A stretch of 64,000 bases of DNA from CAIVVT01 sp963838205 (GCA_963838205.1 CAWIQF010000020.1:62001-126000); one strand, 5' to 3'; positions 1 through 8,853 are shown, numbered from the stretch's first letter. Program-made: numbers and translations. Notes: generated by a model from the letters alone, not told the origin.

Positions 1-1
1 G

Positions 2-682
2 CGCGTGCGGCGCAACCCGTATTCGATCATTCTGCTGGACGAGATCGAGAAGGCCCATCCGGACATTTACAACATCCTGCTGCAGGTGTTCGAGGACGGC
101 CTGTTGACCGACGGGCTGGGCAACGCGGTGGACTTCAAGAACACGATCATCATCATGACGTCGAACCTGGGAGCGCGCTTCCTGGACAAGCGGGGTCACC
201 TGGGCTTTGAGGCGCAGGCCCTGGCAGGGCTGCCTTCGAAGGTCGAGGAGAGCGTGATGGCGGAGGTGAAGAAGGCCTTCAATCCTGAGTTCCTGAACCG
301 GCTCGATGAGGTGATTCTTTTCACATCGCTGCTGGACGAGGATCTGCTGAAGATCATCGCGCTGATGGTGGAACAGATCAACGTGAACCTGGTGGCCAAG
401 CAGATCAAAATCAAGCTGGCCGAGGACGCGGGCAAGTACATTCTGGAAACGACGCTGAAGGACCGCAGCTACGGCGCGCGGCCGCTGCGGCGGGCGCTGC
501 AGAAGTACATCGAGGATCCGCTGTCGGAGGCGCTGATTCAGGGCAACCTGCAGCGGCCGGCCGAATACGAAGTGTTCCTCGGAGAGACGGGCATCTTCTG
601 CCGGATGATTTCGGGCGAAGGCGAAGTGGCCGTGGGCGCGGGCGTCTCGGCTCCGGCGGCGATTTCGCTGTATCCGTTCTAA
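2..682 (+). CDS. clpC: ClpC/ClpB-type AAA+ unfoldase, C-terminal part (5' truncated by window)
   Basis: The reading frame is open from the left edge, so only the last ~227 residues are visible. The first residues carry the end of the second AAA+ module (ILLDEIEKAHPD Walker B, then MTSNLG sensor 1), followed by a GARPLRR sensor-2 region and the D2-small domain. This is the usual end of the Hsp100 ATPases that unfold proteins for ClpP or for disaggregation. ClpC is preferred over ClpB because of the overall wording of the D2 module, but the N-domain and middle domain that would decide are outside the window. A strong terminator follows the stop. Confidence 0.9.
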   Translation, partial: RVRRNPYSIILLDEIEKAHPDIYNILLQVFEDGLLTDGLGNAVDFKNTIIIMTSNLGARFLDKRGHLGFEAQALAGLPSKVEESVMAEVKKAFNPEFLNRLDEVILFTSLLDEDLLKIIALMVEQINVNLVAKQIKIKLAEDAGKYILETTLKDRSYGARPLRRALQKYIEDPLSEALIQGNLQRPAEYEVFLGETGIFCRMISGEGEVAVGAGVSAPAAISLYPF

Positions 683-708
683 ATCGCGGTTCAAATCGAA
701 GGAAGAAG

Positions 709-733
709 GGCGGCTTGCGGGCCGCCTTTTTTT
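709..733 (+). terminator. Rho-independent terminator after the clpC-like gene
   Basis: A GGCGGC/GCCGCC stem (709-714 and 721-726) with a 6-nt loop is followed directly by seven T residues (727-733). It lies 27 bases after the stop codon, so the ATPase gene most likely ends its transcript here. Confidence 0.8.
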
Positions 734-808
734 GCGTGCGTGCGCAGCCATGGCGGCATGCGGCGCGACCGGCTGCAGCGGCAGCGCCAACGCGATATGG
801 TATGGAGC

Positions 809-1726
809 ATGACACGGCGGACGATACTTGGCGGACTGGCGGCGGCAGCCGCGGCGAACCTCGGCAGGGCGGCGGCGCGGTCGAAGATCAGGCTGGGCGG
901 GCCGGTGTTCGGCAAGCACGATGACCCGCGCGAACTGGCGCGGGCGCACCGCGAACTGGGCTACTCCGCGGCGTATTGCCCGGAGGCGAAGCTCGAGGAC
1001 AAAGAGCGGATCCGGGCCATCGAGGAAGGCTTCAAAGCCGAGGGCGTCGTGATCTCCGAGGTCGGCGCGTGGAAGAACCTGCTCGACCCCGACGGCGAAA
1101 AGCGGAAGCAGAATTTCGACTACGTCGCGACGCGGCTGGCGCTGGCCGAGGCGGTGGGCGCGATCGACTGCGTCAACATCGCCGGCTCGTACAGCCCGAC
1201 GGTGTGGTACGGGCCGCATCCAAAGAACCTGAGCCGCGAGTTTTTCGATGCGACGGTGGAGAACTGCCGCAAGCTGATCGACCAGGTGAAGCCGAAGCGC
1301 ACGAAGTTCTGTCTGGAGATGATGGGCTGGAGCTGGCCCGACACGGCGGAGCACTACGTTGAGCTGATTCGGGCGATCGACCGCAAGGCGTTCGGCGTGC
1401 ATATCGACGTCTGCAATACGATTAATACGCCCGAGCGTTTTTACAACAATGGCGCCTATATTCGCGAGCTGATCGCCAAGCTGGGGCCGTGGATTCTGTC
1501 GTGCCATGCCAAGGACCTGGACTGGCCCGCGGAGATGAACGTGCATTTCGTCGAGGTGATCCCCGGCCGCGGCTCCGTCGACTACCGTGCGTACCTCGAA
1601 GCGCTGGCGGCGCTGGGGCGCGAGACGCCACTGATGCTGGAGCATCTCAAAACGGCGGAGGAGTACGCCGAGGGTGCGGCCTACATCCGCAAGGTGGCGC
1701 ACGAGGTGGGCGTCGAGTTCGTCTGA
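809..1726 (+). CDS. Tat-exported sugar phosphate isomerase/epimerase-like TIM-barrel protein
   Basis: About 305 residues of the xylose isomerase-like TIM-barrel family. The start at 809 is chosen because it gives a twin-arginine signal (MTRRTILGG followed by an alanine-rich core); an in-frame ATG at 797 is the alternative. The metal-site pattern of the family is visible: CLEMMGW, HIDVCNT, SCHAKDLD and MLEHLKT supply the Glu, Asp and His ligands. Export via Tat suggests a folded metalloprotein in the periplasm acting on a sugar or sugar acid. The substrate cannot be read from sequence. It is flanked by the clpC terminator and hemQ and is probably its own transcript. Confidence 0.8.
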   Translation: MTRRTILGGLAAAAAANLGRAAARSKIRLGGPVFGKHDDPRELARAHRELGYSAAYCPEAKLEDKERIRAIEEGFKAEGVVISEVGAWKNLLDPDGEKRKQNFDYVATRLALAEAVGAIDCVNIAGSYSPTVWYGPHPKNLSREFFDATVENCRKLIDQVKPKRTKFCLEMMGWSWPDTAEHYVELIRAIDRKAFGVHIDVCNTINTPERFYNNGAYIRELIAKLGPWILSCHAKDLDWPAEMNVHFVEVIPGRGSVDYRAYLEALAALGRETPLMLEHLKTAEEYAEGAAYIRKVAHEVGVEFV

Positions 1727-1894
1727 GCGGGCGTTCTCCCTATGCGAAATGCGCGTTTGCGAGCGCGCTGTATCGGGCTGGACCCGCGGCATCCGGGCAT
1801 CCACGCTCCGGCGGCCGTCGTGGCCTTCCGGCAACTCTCCCGGGAACGAATGCTATCTTAGCGGATACGGGCCGCCGCCCGATCACCACCCCCT

Positions 1895-2737
1895 ATGAGC
1901 CAGATTCTGCCTGTCGTTCCGTTAACCCTTGAAGGCGCCAGCGTCCTCCATCAGATGTTCCGCGTCCGCTGGGACCAGTGGCTGGCCGTCAACGCCGGGA
2001 CCCGCACTGAAGTGTTGGATGAAGCCCGCGCCTGGCTGGCCGCGGCCGAGACCGCCGCTGGAGGTTCGCAAACCGCCGCCTACGCCATGCTGGGCCACAA
2101 AGGCGACCTGCTGTTGCTCCACTATCGGCCCGATTTCAGCGCTCTGCTCGAGGCCCAGTTGCAGGTCTCCGGGCTGCGCATTGCCGGCTACCTGGAAGCC
2201 GTGAACTCGTACCTCAGCGTGGTCGAGTTGGGACTGTATGAGTCGACGCGCAAGATCTATGAAGAACTGGCCGCCCGCGGTCTCCGACTGGATACCGCGG
2301 AATGGGAGCAGTCGCAACAGGAATTGCTCGACCGCCAGCGCGCCGCCATGAGCGGCCGCCTGAACCCTGAGGTGCCGTCCTCGCGTTATCTCTGCTTCTA
2401 CCCGATGGGCCGGAAGCGCGATGCCGGGGAGAACTGGTATCTGCAGTCCTTCGCCGACCGCCAGCGCATGATGCACGAACACGGCATGATCGGCCGCAAG
2501 TACGGCGCCGAGGTCAAGCAGGTGATCTCCGGCTCCATCGGCTTCGACGACTGGGAGTGGGGCGTGGACCTGTTCGCCGACGACCCGCGGCCCTTCAAGC
2601 GGCTGATCTACGAGATGCGTTTCGACGCCGCCAGCGCCGTCTACGCGCTGTTCGGACCGTTCTACGTCGGCTTGCGCGTCAAGGCGCAGGGCCTCGCAGC
2701 CTTCATGGCGCAAGACGCGCGCGGCGCCGTCGCGTAG
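1895..2737 (+). CDS. hemQ: Coproheme decarboxylase HemQ (chlorite dismutase family)
   Basis: 280 residues, usual HemQ size with its two-ferredoxin-fold layout. It converts Fe-coproporphyrin III (coproheme) to heme b with hydrogen peroxide. The C-terminal half holds the family signatures: YPMGRKR with the radical-forming Tyr at residue 169, the proximal His at 196 in HEHGMIGR, Gln 209 in VKQVISG, and FDDWEWG. These argue for HemQ rather than a true chlorite dismutase, which has Arg at the Gln position. The partner ferrochelatase lies 1.3 kb downstream on the other strand, separated by two cyclophilin genes. The short basic C-terminus is not conserved. Confidence 0.88.
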   Translation: MSQILPVVPLTLEGASVLHQMFRVRWDQWLAVNAGTRTEVLDEARAWLAAAETAAGGSQTAAYAMLGHKGDLLLLHYRPDFSALLEAQLQVSGLRIAGYLEAVNSYLSVVELGLYESTRKIYEELAARGLRLDTAEWEQSQQELLDRQRAAMSGRLNPEVPSSRYLCFYPMGRKRDAGENWYLQSFADRQRMMHEHGMIGRKYGAEVKQVISGSIGFDDWEWGVDLFADDPRPFKRLIYEMRFDAASAVYALFGPFYVGLRVKAQGLAAFMAQDARGAVA

Positions 2738-2743
2738 CCCGCG

Positions 2744-3262
2744 CTACTCGCTGACGCTGGCCTTGGCGATCCCGTCCATCTTCGGAAAACTCGCGTCCAG
2801 ATAAGCGTTGCCCTGCAGGCGGATCTTGGCCTGGTCGGGCCCGCTGCCGTGCGGCGCGCCTTCGCCGTACCCGGCGTACAGCTGCTCCACCACGTCCATG
2901 CCGGAGACGACTTTCCCGAACGGCGCGAAGCCCATGCCGTCCAGCCGCTTGTTGTCCGTCAGGTTGATGAACACCTGCGTGGTGCGCGTATTCGGCCCTG
3001 CCGTGGCGAACGTGATGGTCCCTTTCGCGTTGCTTTGGGTCACCGGATCGTCGGCCAGATTGCCGGCCTTGGGCGCGGTCTTGGGGTCCGCCGGCAGACC
3101 GAATTGCACCACAAATCCCGGCAGCACGCGGAAGAATTTGGCTCCGTCGTAGTACCCGCCGCCGACCAACTCGCCAAAGCGCGCCGCGCCCAGCGGCGCC
3201 CACTCCGGGTTGACCTCAATCACGAACTCGCCCTTCGTCGTCTCGAACTTTACCTTGTACAT
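2744..3262 (-). CDS. Cyclophilin-type peptidyl-prolyl cis-trans isomerase (cytoplasmic)
   Basis: 172 residues, normal for a single-domain bacterial cyclophilin. The catalytic region FFRVLPGFVVQFG gives the conserved Arg, Phe and Gln, and TTQVFINL and FGKVVSGMDVV follow in order. The ATG at 3262 is preferred because GAGGAG sits just upstream; an in-frame ATG at 3292 would add ten charged residues without a ribosome site. There is no signal peptide. It lies downstream of a second, lipoprotein cyclophilin that shares most motifs, so the pair looks like a tandem duplication with different locations. Confidence 0.88.
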   Translation of the reverse strand: MYKVKFETTKGEFVIEVNPEWAPLGAARFGELVGGGYYDGAKFFRVLPGFVVQFGLPADPKTAPKAGNLADDPVTQSNAKGTITFATAGPNTRTTQVFINLTDNKRLDGMGFAPFGKVVSGMDVVEQLYAGYGEGAPHGSGPDQAKIRLQGNAYLDASFPKMDGIAKASVSE

Positions 3263-3357
3263 GTTCTCCTCGAATTCCTTTTTACGGCTCATCGCGCCCG
3301 CGGCCGTGTCTCTGCCGCTCGGGCCGTGCCGGCTGGTGCACCCTGCGCCCGGAGCCC

Positions 3358-4035
3358 TCAGTCTACGACGGTCGCCCTGTGGATTCCGTCCAGCCACGGG
3401 AATCTCGACTCGGCGTAGGCGTTGCCTTCCACCGCCAGCATGCTCGGATCGGGCCCGTTCCCGCGCGGCGGCATCTCGCCGTAGCCCGGGTAAAAGGTCT
3501 CGACCACGTTCATGCCCTCGACCACCTTCCCGAACGGCGCGAAGCCTTGCTTGTCCAGGGCCCTGTTGTCGCCCAGGTTGATGAATACCTGCGTCCGCCG
3601 CGTCCCTGGACCGTCGGCGGCAAACGAGATCATGCCCTTGCGGTTGCTCATCTTCACCGGGTCGTCGGTGATCGGCAGGTTGTTGAACAGCGCGTTGGTC
3701 TGCATATCGTTCGATACGCCGAACTGCGCCACAAACCCCCGTTTCACGCGGAAGATCTTCGAATGATCGAAGAAGCCCAGATTCACCAGCCGCCAGAAGC
3801 GCTCGGCGCCGTAGGGCGCCCACTGCTTGTGCACCTCGACCACGAACGCGCCCTTGGTGGTGGTGAAGCGGACCTTGTAGACCTGCGGCATCGGCCGCGC
3901 CGACGGCGCTACCTTCATTGGAGCCTCGGCCTTCTTCTGCGGAGCCGCTCCGCCGCACGCGGTCAGCATCAGAGCCGCCGCTACCACGGCGCTTCCAACC
4001 ACCGCCCGAATGGACCTTGCGCACATGGCTGTCAT
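3358..4035 (-). CDS. Lipoprotein cyclophilin (peptidyl-prolyl cis-trans isomerase)
   Basis: About 225 residues. The N-terminus has a basic stretch, a hydrophobic core and an LTAC lipobox followed by GGAA, so the mature protein should be lipid-anchored and face the periplasm. The cyclophilin domain shows IFRVKRGFVAQFG, RTQVFINLGD and FGKVVEGMNVV. The start at 4035 is chosen to give a normal-length signal; 4026 or 4071 are possible. The gene sits 43 bases after hemH on the same strand and 95 bases before the cytoplasmic paralog, so cotranscription is likely. Confidence 0.85.
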   Translation of the reverse strand: MTAMCARSIRAVVGSAVVAAALMLTACGGAAPQKKAEAPMKVAPSARPMPQVYKVRFTTTKGAFVVEVHKQWAPYGAERFWRLVNLGFFDHSKIFRVKRGFVAQFGVSNDMQTNALFNNLPITDDPVKMSNRKGMISFAADGPGTRRTQVFINLGDNRALDKQGFAPFGKVVEGMNVVETFYPGYGEMPPRGNGPDPSMLAVEGNAYAESRFPWLDGIHRATVVD

Positions 4036-4077
4036 TGTCTCATTGTCGCCGCGCCCGGGCATTGCGCCCACTCTCCA

Positions 4078-5091
4078 TCAGGCCGGCCGTCCCGACGGCA
4101 GGCCCATGCGGTGCGGATTCGGGCAGCAGTTCTCCAGGCACGGCCACATCCAGGCCGCCGCGGCTCCGCTCAGGCGTTCCTCGATCAGTTCTCGAATCAT
4201 GCCCACGAATTTCGGATGTGTGCCCACCGTCCCCGCGCGCACCATGTTCAATCCCAGCGCCCGGGCGTGCTCCCGCGCCTGCGTATCCAGGTCGAACACC
4301 ACCTCCATGTGGTCCATGATGAAACCGATCGGTGCGACCACGACGTCGGTCGCGCCCGCCGCCGCTTCCTCGCTCAGCGCCGCGCGCACGTCCGGCTCCA
4401 ACCACGGCTCGGACGGCCGCCCACTGCGGCTCTGAAACACCAGCCGATGCCCCGCGCAGCCCACGCCGGCGGCCACTCGCCGCGCCACTTCCGTGAGCTG
4501 CTCCAGGTACTTCGACGTCTGCGCCATCGCGAGCGGAATGCTATGCGCCGTCGCGAGCAGCCGCGCCGCGCCGCGCCGGTCTTCCGGAATTTGCGCCAGG
4601 GCGTCGCGCACCCGTTCGATCAGCGGCTCGACGAACCCCGGCCGCAGGCAGTACTGCGGCAGCCGTTCAAACCGCGGCGCATCCTCGCCGATCGCCGCGC
4701 GCGTGGTCTCGACGTCCTCGAGATACTGCCGGCACGCCGAATAGCTGCTGTAGGCCGACGTGACGAAGATCAGCGCCCGCCGCACGCCATCGGCCGCCAT
4801 CCGCCGCATCGTCTCTTCCAGGAACGGGTGCCAGTTGCGGTTGCCCCAGTAGATCGGCAGCTTCACGCCGTGTGAATCCAGCTCCGCGCGGAGTGCCGCG
4901 ATCAGCGCCCGGCACTGCTCGTTGATCGGGCTGCGGCCGCGCATCCCGTAGTAGTTCTCCGCCACCGCCAGCAGCCGCTCGCGCGGGATGCCGCGGCCGC
5001 GCGCGACGTTTTCGAGAAACGGCAGCACTTCTTCAGCGTTCTCGGGACCGCCGAAACTCAACACCAACAGCGCGTCGAAGTTATCGCTCAT
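4078..5091 (-). CDS. hemH: Ferrochelatase, probably coproporphyrin III ferrochelatase
   Basis: 337 residues, usual length for the soluble class I chelatase. It inserts Fe2+ into the tetrapyrrole. The catalytic His lies in TAHSIP and the conserved Glu in DHMEVVFD. FGGPE at the N-terminus and YWGNRNWHPF are family marks. The start at 5091 is set by GGAAGG just upstream. Together with hemQ this indicates the coproporphyrin-dependent branch, in which iron enters before the last decarboxylations; the chelatase sequence alone does not settle the substrate. The C-terminus has a CLENCCP patch, not enough to claim a [2Fe-2S] cluster. Confidence 0.9.
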   Translation of the reverse strand: MSDNFDALLVLSFGGPENAEEVLPFLENVARGRGIPRERLLAVAENYYGMRGRSPINEQCRALIAALRAELDSHGVKLPIYWGNRNWHPFLEETMRRMAADGVRRALIFVTSAYSSYSACRQYLEDVETTRAAIGEDAPRFERLPQYCLRPGFVEPLIERVRDALAQIPEDRRGAARLLATAHSIPLAMAQTSKYLEQLTEVARRVAAGVGCAGHRLVFQSRSGRPSEPWLEPDVRAALSEEAAAGATDVVVAPIGFIMDHMEVVFDLDTQAREHARALGLNMVRAGTVGTHPKFVGMIRELIEERLSGAAAAWMWPCLENCCPNPHRMGLPSGRPA

Positions 5092-5172
5092 CCACCTTCC
5101 AGGATGCCCCAGCGCCACTCCTCGCGCCACCTTTCGAGCCTGTGCGACAATCGACGTTTTCCCGGACAACTC

Positions 5173-6579
5173 ATGCGACGCCGCACTTTTCTCTCCTCCC
5201 TGCCCGCCGGCTGGACCGCCGCCCTGGCCACCGCAACCGCCCGCGCGCAGAGCGCGCCGGCCATTCCGGCGCTGTACCACGATGCCGCCTCGCGCCTCAT
5301 CGGCGCCGCGCTCACCGACGAGGGCGGTTGGCGGAAACTCGAGTATCTGTGCGACCGCATCGGCAACCGCATCGCCGGTTCCGCGTCTCTTGAACGCGCC
5401 GTCGAGTGGGCCGCCTCGGAGCTTCGCCGCGAGGGTCTCGAAAACGTCCAGACGCCGCCGGTGAAGGTCCCGCATTGGGTGCGCGGCGAGGAATTGGCCC
5501 GCCTGGTTGCCCCCATCGAGTCGCCCGTCTTCATGCTCGGTCTCGGCGGCAGCATCGCCACGCCGCCCGAGGGAATCACGGCGGAGGTCGTCGCCGTTTC
5601 GAGCTACGACGAATTGGAAGCCCTGGGCGCGGACCGCGTGCGCGGCCGGATCGTACTCTACAACGTCCCCTGGCAGGGCTACGGACGCACCGTTCAATAC
5701 CGTTCCACCGGCGCAATCCGCGCCGCGAAACTGGGCGCCGTGGCCTCGCTCGTGCGCTCCGTCACTCCGCTCAGCCTGCGCGATCCCCACACCGGTGCGA
5801 TGCAGTACGACCCGGCGGTGCCCCCGATCCCGCACGCCGCCGTCTCGGTCGAGGATGCGCTGCGCATCGCGCGCCTCATCGACGCCGGCAACACGGTCCG
5901 CCTGTACCTGAAGATGTCCGCCGAGACTCTGCCCGACGCCGATTCGGCCAACGTCATCGCGGAACTCCCCGGCCGCGAGACGCCCGGCGAGATCGTGCTC
6001 CTGGGCGGCCATATCGACTCCTGGGACGTCGGCCAGGGCGCGCAGGACGATGGCTGCGGCATCGTCGCCTGCTGGCAGGCCGTCGTGCTGATGAAGCAGC
6101 TCGGCCTGGTCCCCCGGCGCACCGTGCGCCTGGTTTTCTGGACCGACGAAGAGCACGGCGGCTCTGGCGCCACCGCCTATCGGAAATGGGTTGGAGACGC
6201 GCTGAAAAACCACGTCGCGGCCATTGAAATGGATAGCGGCGCCGAGCGGCCCACCGGTTTCGGCTGCTCCATCGCGGGCGCTTCCGACGAGGTGATGAAC
6301 CGCGCTCTCCTGCGCGCGAAACAGATCGGCGCGCTGCTCGAAGGCATCGGCGCCGGCGAGATTTCAAAAGGCGGTGGCGGCGCCGATATCGGCCCGCTGA
6401 TGCGCGAAGGCGTCCCCGGCTTCGGCCACCGCACCGTCGGCCAGCGCTACTTCGAATGGCACCACTCCCAGGCCGACACTCTTGACAAAATCGACCCGCG
6501 CGATTTCCGGCTCAACGTCGCCTCGCTGGCCGTGCTGGCCTACGTTCTGGCGGACATGCCGGGCCGGATCGATAGCTGA
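5173..6579 (+). CDS. Secreted M28-family metallopeptidase (Tat signal)
   Basis: 468 residues. The ATG at 5173 gives MRRRTFLSSLPAG, a Tat-type signal ending near ARAQSA. A protease-associated (PA-like) insert occupies roughly residues 100-230. The M28 zinc ligands are visible in order: His and Asp in GGHIDSWD, Asp in DDGCG, the catalytic Glu and ligand Glu in TDEEHG, and a late His in FEWHHSQAD. Members cleave N-terminal residues or C-terminal dipeptides outside the cytoplasm; the exact specificity is not readable. It is divergent from hemH with about 80 bases between starts. Confidence 0.88.
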   Translation: MRRRTFLSSLPAGWTAALATATARAQSAPAIPALYHDAASRLIGAALTDEGGWRKLEYLCDRIGNRIAGSASLERAVEWAASELRREGLENVQTPPVKVPHWVRGEELARLVAPIESPVFMLGLGGSIATPPEGITAEVVAVSSYDELEALGADRVRGRIVLYNVPWQGYGRTVQYRSTGAIRAAKLGAVASLVRSVTPLSLRDPHTGAMQYDPAVPPIPHAAVSVEDALRIARLIDAGNTVRLYLKMSAETLPDADSANVIAELPGRETPGEIVLLGGHIDSWDVGQGAQDDGCGIVACWQAVVLMKQLGLVPRRTVRLVFWTDEEHGGSGATAYRKWVGDALKNHVAAIEMDSGAERPTGFGCSIAGASDEVMNRALLRAKQIGALLEGIGAGEISKGGGGADIGPLMREGVPGFGHRTVGQRYFEWHHSQADTLDKIDPRDFRLNVASLAVLAYVLADMPGRIDS

Positions 6580-6647
6580 GCGCGGCAGTTCGGGCCGTCC
6601 TGACGCGCGCCCGGCGGCGCGCCCGTCCGGCAGCGTAGAATACCTTC

Positions 6648-7094
6648 ATGCTTCGTCAAACCCTGCTCGTCCTGGCGCTCGCCGGCTGCGTCGCCGCGCC
6701 CGCTCTGCCCGCCGCCGGCAATGAACAAGACGCCGTCCTGGCCGCTGAAAAGGGCTGGTCCACGGGCATTTCCAAGCCCGATTTCGCCCTGCTCGACAAG
6801 GTCCTCGCCGACGACCTCACCTATACCCACTCCACTGGAGCCAGCGATACCAAGGCCAGCTACATCGACAAGTTGAAGACCGGCAAGATGCGCTACTTCA
6901 GCGCCGAGTACGTCTCGGAACCGCGCGTGCAGATCCTATCGAGCGACACCGCGCTCACCTTCGGCCAGGTCAAAGTGGCCACTCTCGGTCCCAATCATTT
7001 GCCGACGCCGGCCACGCTGGCGTTCCTGCACGTCTTCGTCAAGCGGCATGGCCGGTGGCAGCTCATCGCCCACCAGTCGGCGAAAGTGAACTGA
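6648..7094 (+). CDS. Exported NTF2-like (DUF4440-type) protein
   Basis: 148 residues with a Sec-type signal peptide (residues 1-23, cleavage near ALPAAG) and one NTF2-like cone domain: AEKGWSTGI, LADDLTYTHSTG and the closing WQLIAHQSAKV are typical of the SnoaL/DUF4440 group. These small domains bind hydrophobic ligands or act as dimeric scaffolds; no catalytic residue is clear. It starts 68 bases after the M28 peptidase gene on the same strand and may be cotranscribed. Confidence 0.75.
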   Translation: MLRQTLLVLALAGCVAAPALPAAGNEQDAVLAAEKGWSTGISKPDFALLDKVLADDLTYTHSTGASDTKASYIDKLKTGKMRYFSAEYVSEPRVQILSSDTALTFGQVKVATLGPNHLPTPATLAFLHVFVKRHGRWQLIAHQSAKVN

Positions 7095-7199
7095 AGACGA
7101 ACTGACGCTGAACTGAAGCTCAATCGGGGCTCGCCTGGGCCTGGCAACTCCGCCCTCAGTCCATCCCGGGCCGGCGCCGCGTCACTTTCCCGGGCCGCG

Positions 7200-7658
7200 C
7201 TACTCCCGGTCGTACTGGTCCTGCTCGCGCAGGTCCCGGTCGCGCAGGGCCTCGTACAGCACCAGGCACCCGACTGTAGTCCGCACATCGGTGGAAAGCT
7301 GCCGTCCCTCCTTCCGTTGATCGCTGTGGGTGACGGTTTTCGGATCCACCGCGTGACTGGGATGGCACGCCCGAATGCCCGGCGTCTTCCCGGTCAGGAA
7401 TTGGGCTCCGACCACCCAGCCTAATTCCGAACCGCTGCAGAAGCGGATCTCCGCTTCCACCTGGCACATCAGATGTCCGATTCCAACTCGCGTTCCCGCG
7501 GGAATCGGGCTGTCCAGGAGCAGGCAGGCGCCGTCCGGCGATAGATTGTCCAGGTTGGCCACCGTCTCGCACGGATAGCCATTTGCGTCCGACCAGCGCA
7601 CATCCACCAGGCCGGCGCACAAGAGCCGGTCGTACCGGCGTTGCTCGGATATCCCCAT
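7200..7658 (-). CDS. PilZ-domain protein (putative c-di-GMP binding)
   Basis: 152 residues. RRYDR near residue 7 and NLSPDGA near residue 38 match the two PilZ motifs (RxxxR and D/NxSxxG) that bind cyclic di-GMP, and the domain continues to about residue 95 (VVGAQFL). The last ~50 residues are charged and unlike a known domain. Such stand-alone proteins usually pass a c-di-GMP signal to motility, secretion or polysaccharide synthesis. No partner gene is adjacent. Confidence 0.75.
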   Translation of the reverse strand: MGISEQRRYDRLLCAGLVDVRWSDANGYPCETVANLDNLSPDGACLLLDSPIPAGTRVGIGHLMCQVEAEIRFCSGSELGWVVGAQFLTGKTPGIRACHPSHAVDPKTVTHSDQRKEGRQLSTDVRTTVGCLVLYEALRDRDLREQDQYDRE

Positions 7659-8007
7659 ACGTCATATATCGGCAGATAGCTCACCAGCGCTGAGGACTTT
7701 TTGATGCCGGCTACCGCGGCGGCTGGGGCGTTCCGGTCGTGCGGGCGCCCCGCCGTGATCGAATTCCGCTTGACACCTGGGCCTATGCTCGGAGTAGCCG
7801 GGTGCCTGTTCGGCGCGTCGGCGAGGCGCTTTGCCAAATGCGAATATTTAGCTGATTATGGCCGAAAGATAGCCATCATAAGTTATTCATTTTATTAAGA
7901 GAACTCGACAATTGGCTTTGATCCTCCACATTTGTTCGAAATGCTCCCGGCGAGCCCGTCGCAGGCTTGCCGGCCCAGCCGTTTCCCAGCTTGGGGAGAC
8001 GCCGATT
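7659..8007. other. AT-rich intergenic region with a 16-bp word shared with 51427-51442
   Basis: No gene is supported in these 349 bases. The right half is much more AT-rich than its surroundings. It holds a small hairpin (ATGGC ... GCCAT, about 7858-7876) directly before a 16-base word at 7879-7894 that recurs exactly in the gap next to the fic gene. It may be a decayed repeat or mobile-element end. Confidence 0.5.
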
Positions 8008-8853
8008 TCAGGCGCCGGTTTGCAGCAGTTCGTCGGCCGTGAGAATGGCCGGGCGGATGGCGCCGGCATCGTGCACGCGCAGGATTGAAGCGCCGCGCAG
8101 AATGGCCGCCACGGCGGCGGCGACGGACATCGGGAACGAAGGCTCGAGCGTGGGCGAAGTGGCGAAGGGCTTGCCCGTGGGGCTGACCTGCAGCGGCACT
8201 CCGGCCTCGAAGAACCGGTCGAGGTGGCGGATGATCTCGCTGTTCTGCTCCTTGCGCAGGCCCATGCCGAGTCCCGGATCGAGGACGATCCGCTGCGGCT
8301 GGACGCCCTGGCGGACGGCCCGGCTGAGCGAGGCCTTGATCTCGGTCAGTAGTGTCCCGACGGGGTCCATCAGGCCCGGCAGTTTGGCCCACGTCTCCGG
8401 CGTCCCGCGCATGTGCTGGATCACCAGACCGGCGTCGTGCTGCGCCACGACCTTGGCCAGTTCGGGGTCCTGGACCAGGGCGAACGGATCCTTGATGATC
8501 TCGGCGCCATACTCGATGGCTTTCGCGGCCACGGCCGCTTTGTAGGTCTCGACGCAGATTGGAAGCAGCAGGCGCCCGCGCAGCCGCTTCAGAACGGGCA
8601 CCAGCCGCCGCAGTTCCTCGGCTTCCGGCACGCGCTGGGAACCCGAGCGCATGCTCTCCGCGCCAATCTCGATCACCTGCGCGCCCTGATCGGCCAATTC
8701 CAGCGCCCGCACGCAGGCCCGCTCGGGATCCTGGTAGCGGCCCCCGTCGGCGGCCGAGTCCGGCGTCACATTCAACACTCCGACGATCAGAGTGTGTTCG
8801 CCCAGCAGCACGCTGCCGGTGCGGAGTTTCCATTCCTGAGGTTTGCGTGGCAT
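8008..8853 (-). CDS. folP: Dihydropteroate synthase-like protein with altered active-site loops
   Basis: 281 residues, single TIM barrel of the pterin-binding family. It should join 6-hydroxymethyl-dihydropterin diphosphate to p-aminobenzoate in folate synthesis. The first motif NVTPDS is intact, but it continues AADGG where SFSDGG is usual. The next loops are changed too: GAESMRSG instead of GGESTRPG, IIKDP instead of the VND motif, DPGLGMGL instead of DPGxGFGK, and SPTGKP where SRK is normal. ATG at 8853 is used; an upstream in-frame GTG at 8862 is possible. It begins 10 bases after the upstream permease gene ends, so it is likely the last gene of that operon. Confidence 0.72.
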   Translation of the reverse strand: MPRKPQEWKLRTGSVLLGEHTLIVGVLNVTPDSAADGGRYQDPERACVRALELADQGAQVIEIGAESMRSGSQRVPEAEELRRLVPVLKRLRGRLLLPICVETYKAAVAAKAIEYGAEIIKDPFALVQDPELAKVVAQHDAGLVIQHMRGTPETWAKLPGLMDPVGTLLTEIKASLSRAVRQGVQPQRIVLDPGLGMGLRKEQNSEIIRHLDRFFEAGVPLQVSPTGKPFATSPTLEPSFPMSVAAAVAAILRGASILRVHDAGAIRPAILTADELLQTGA

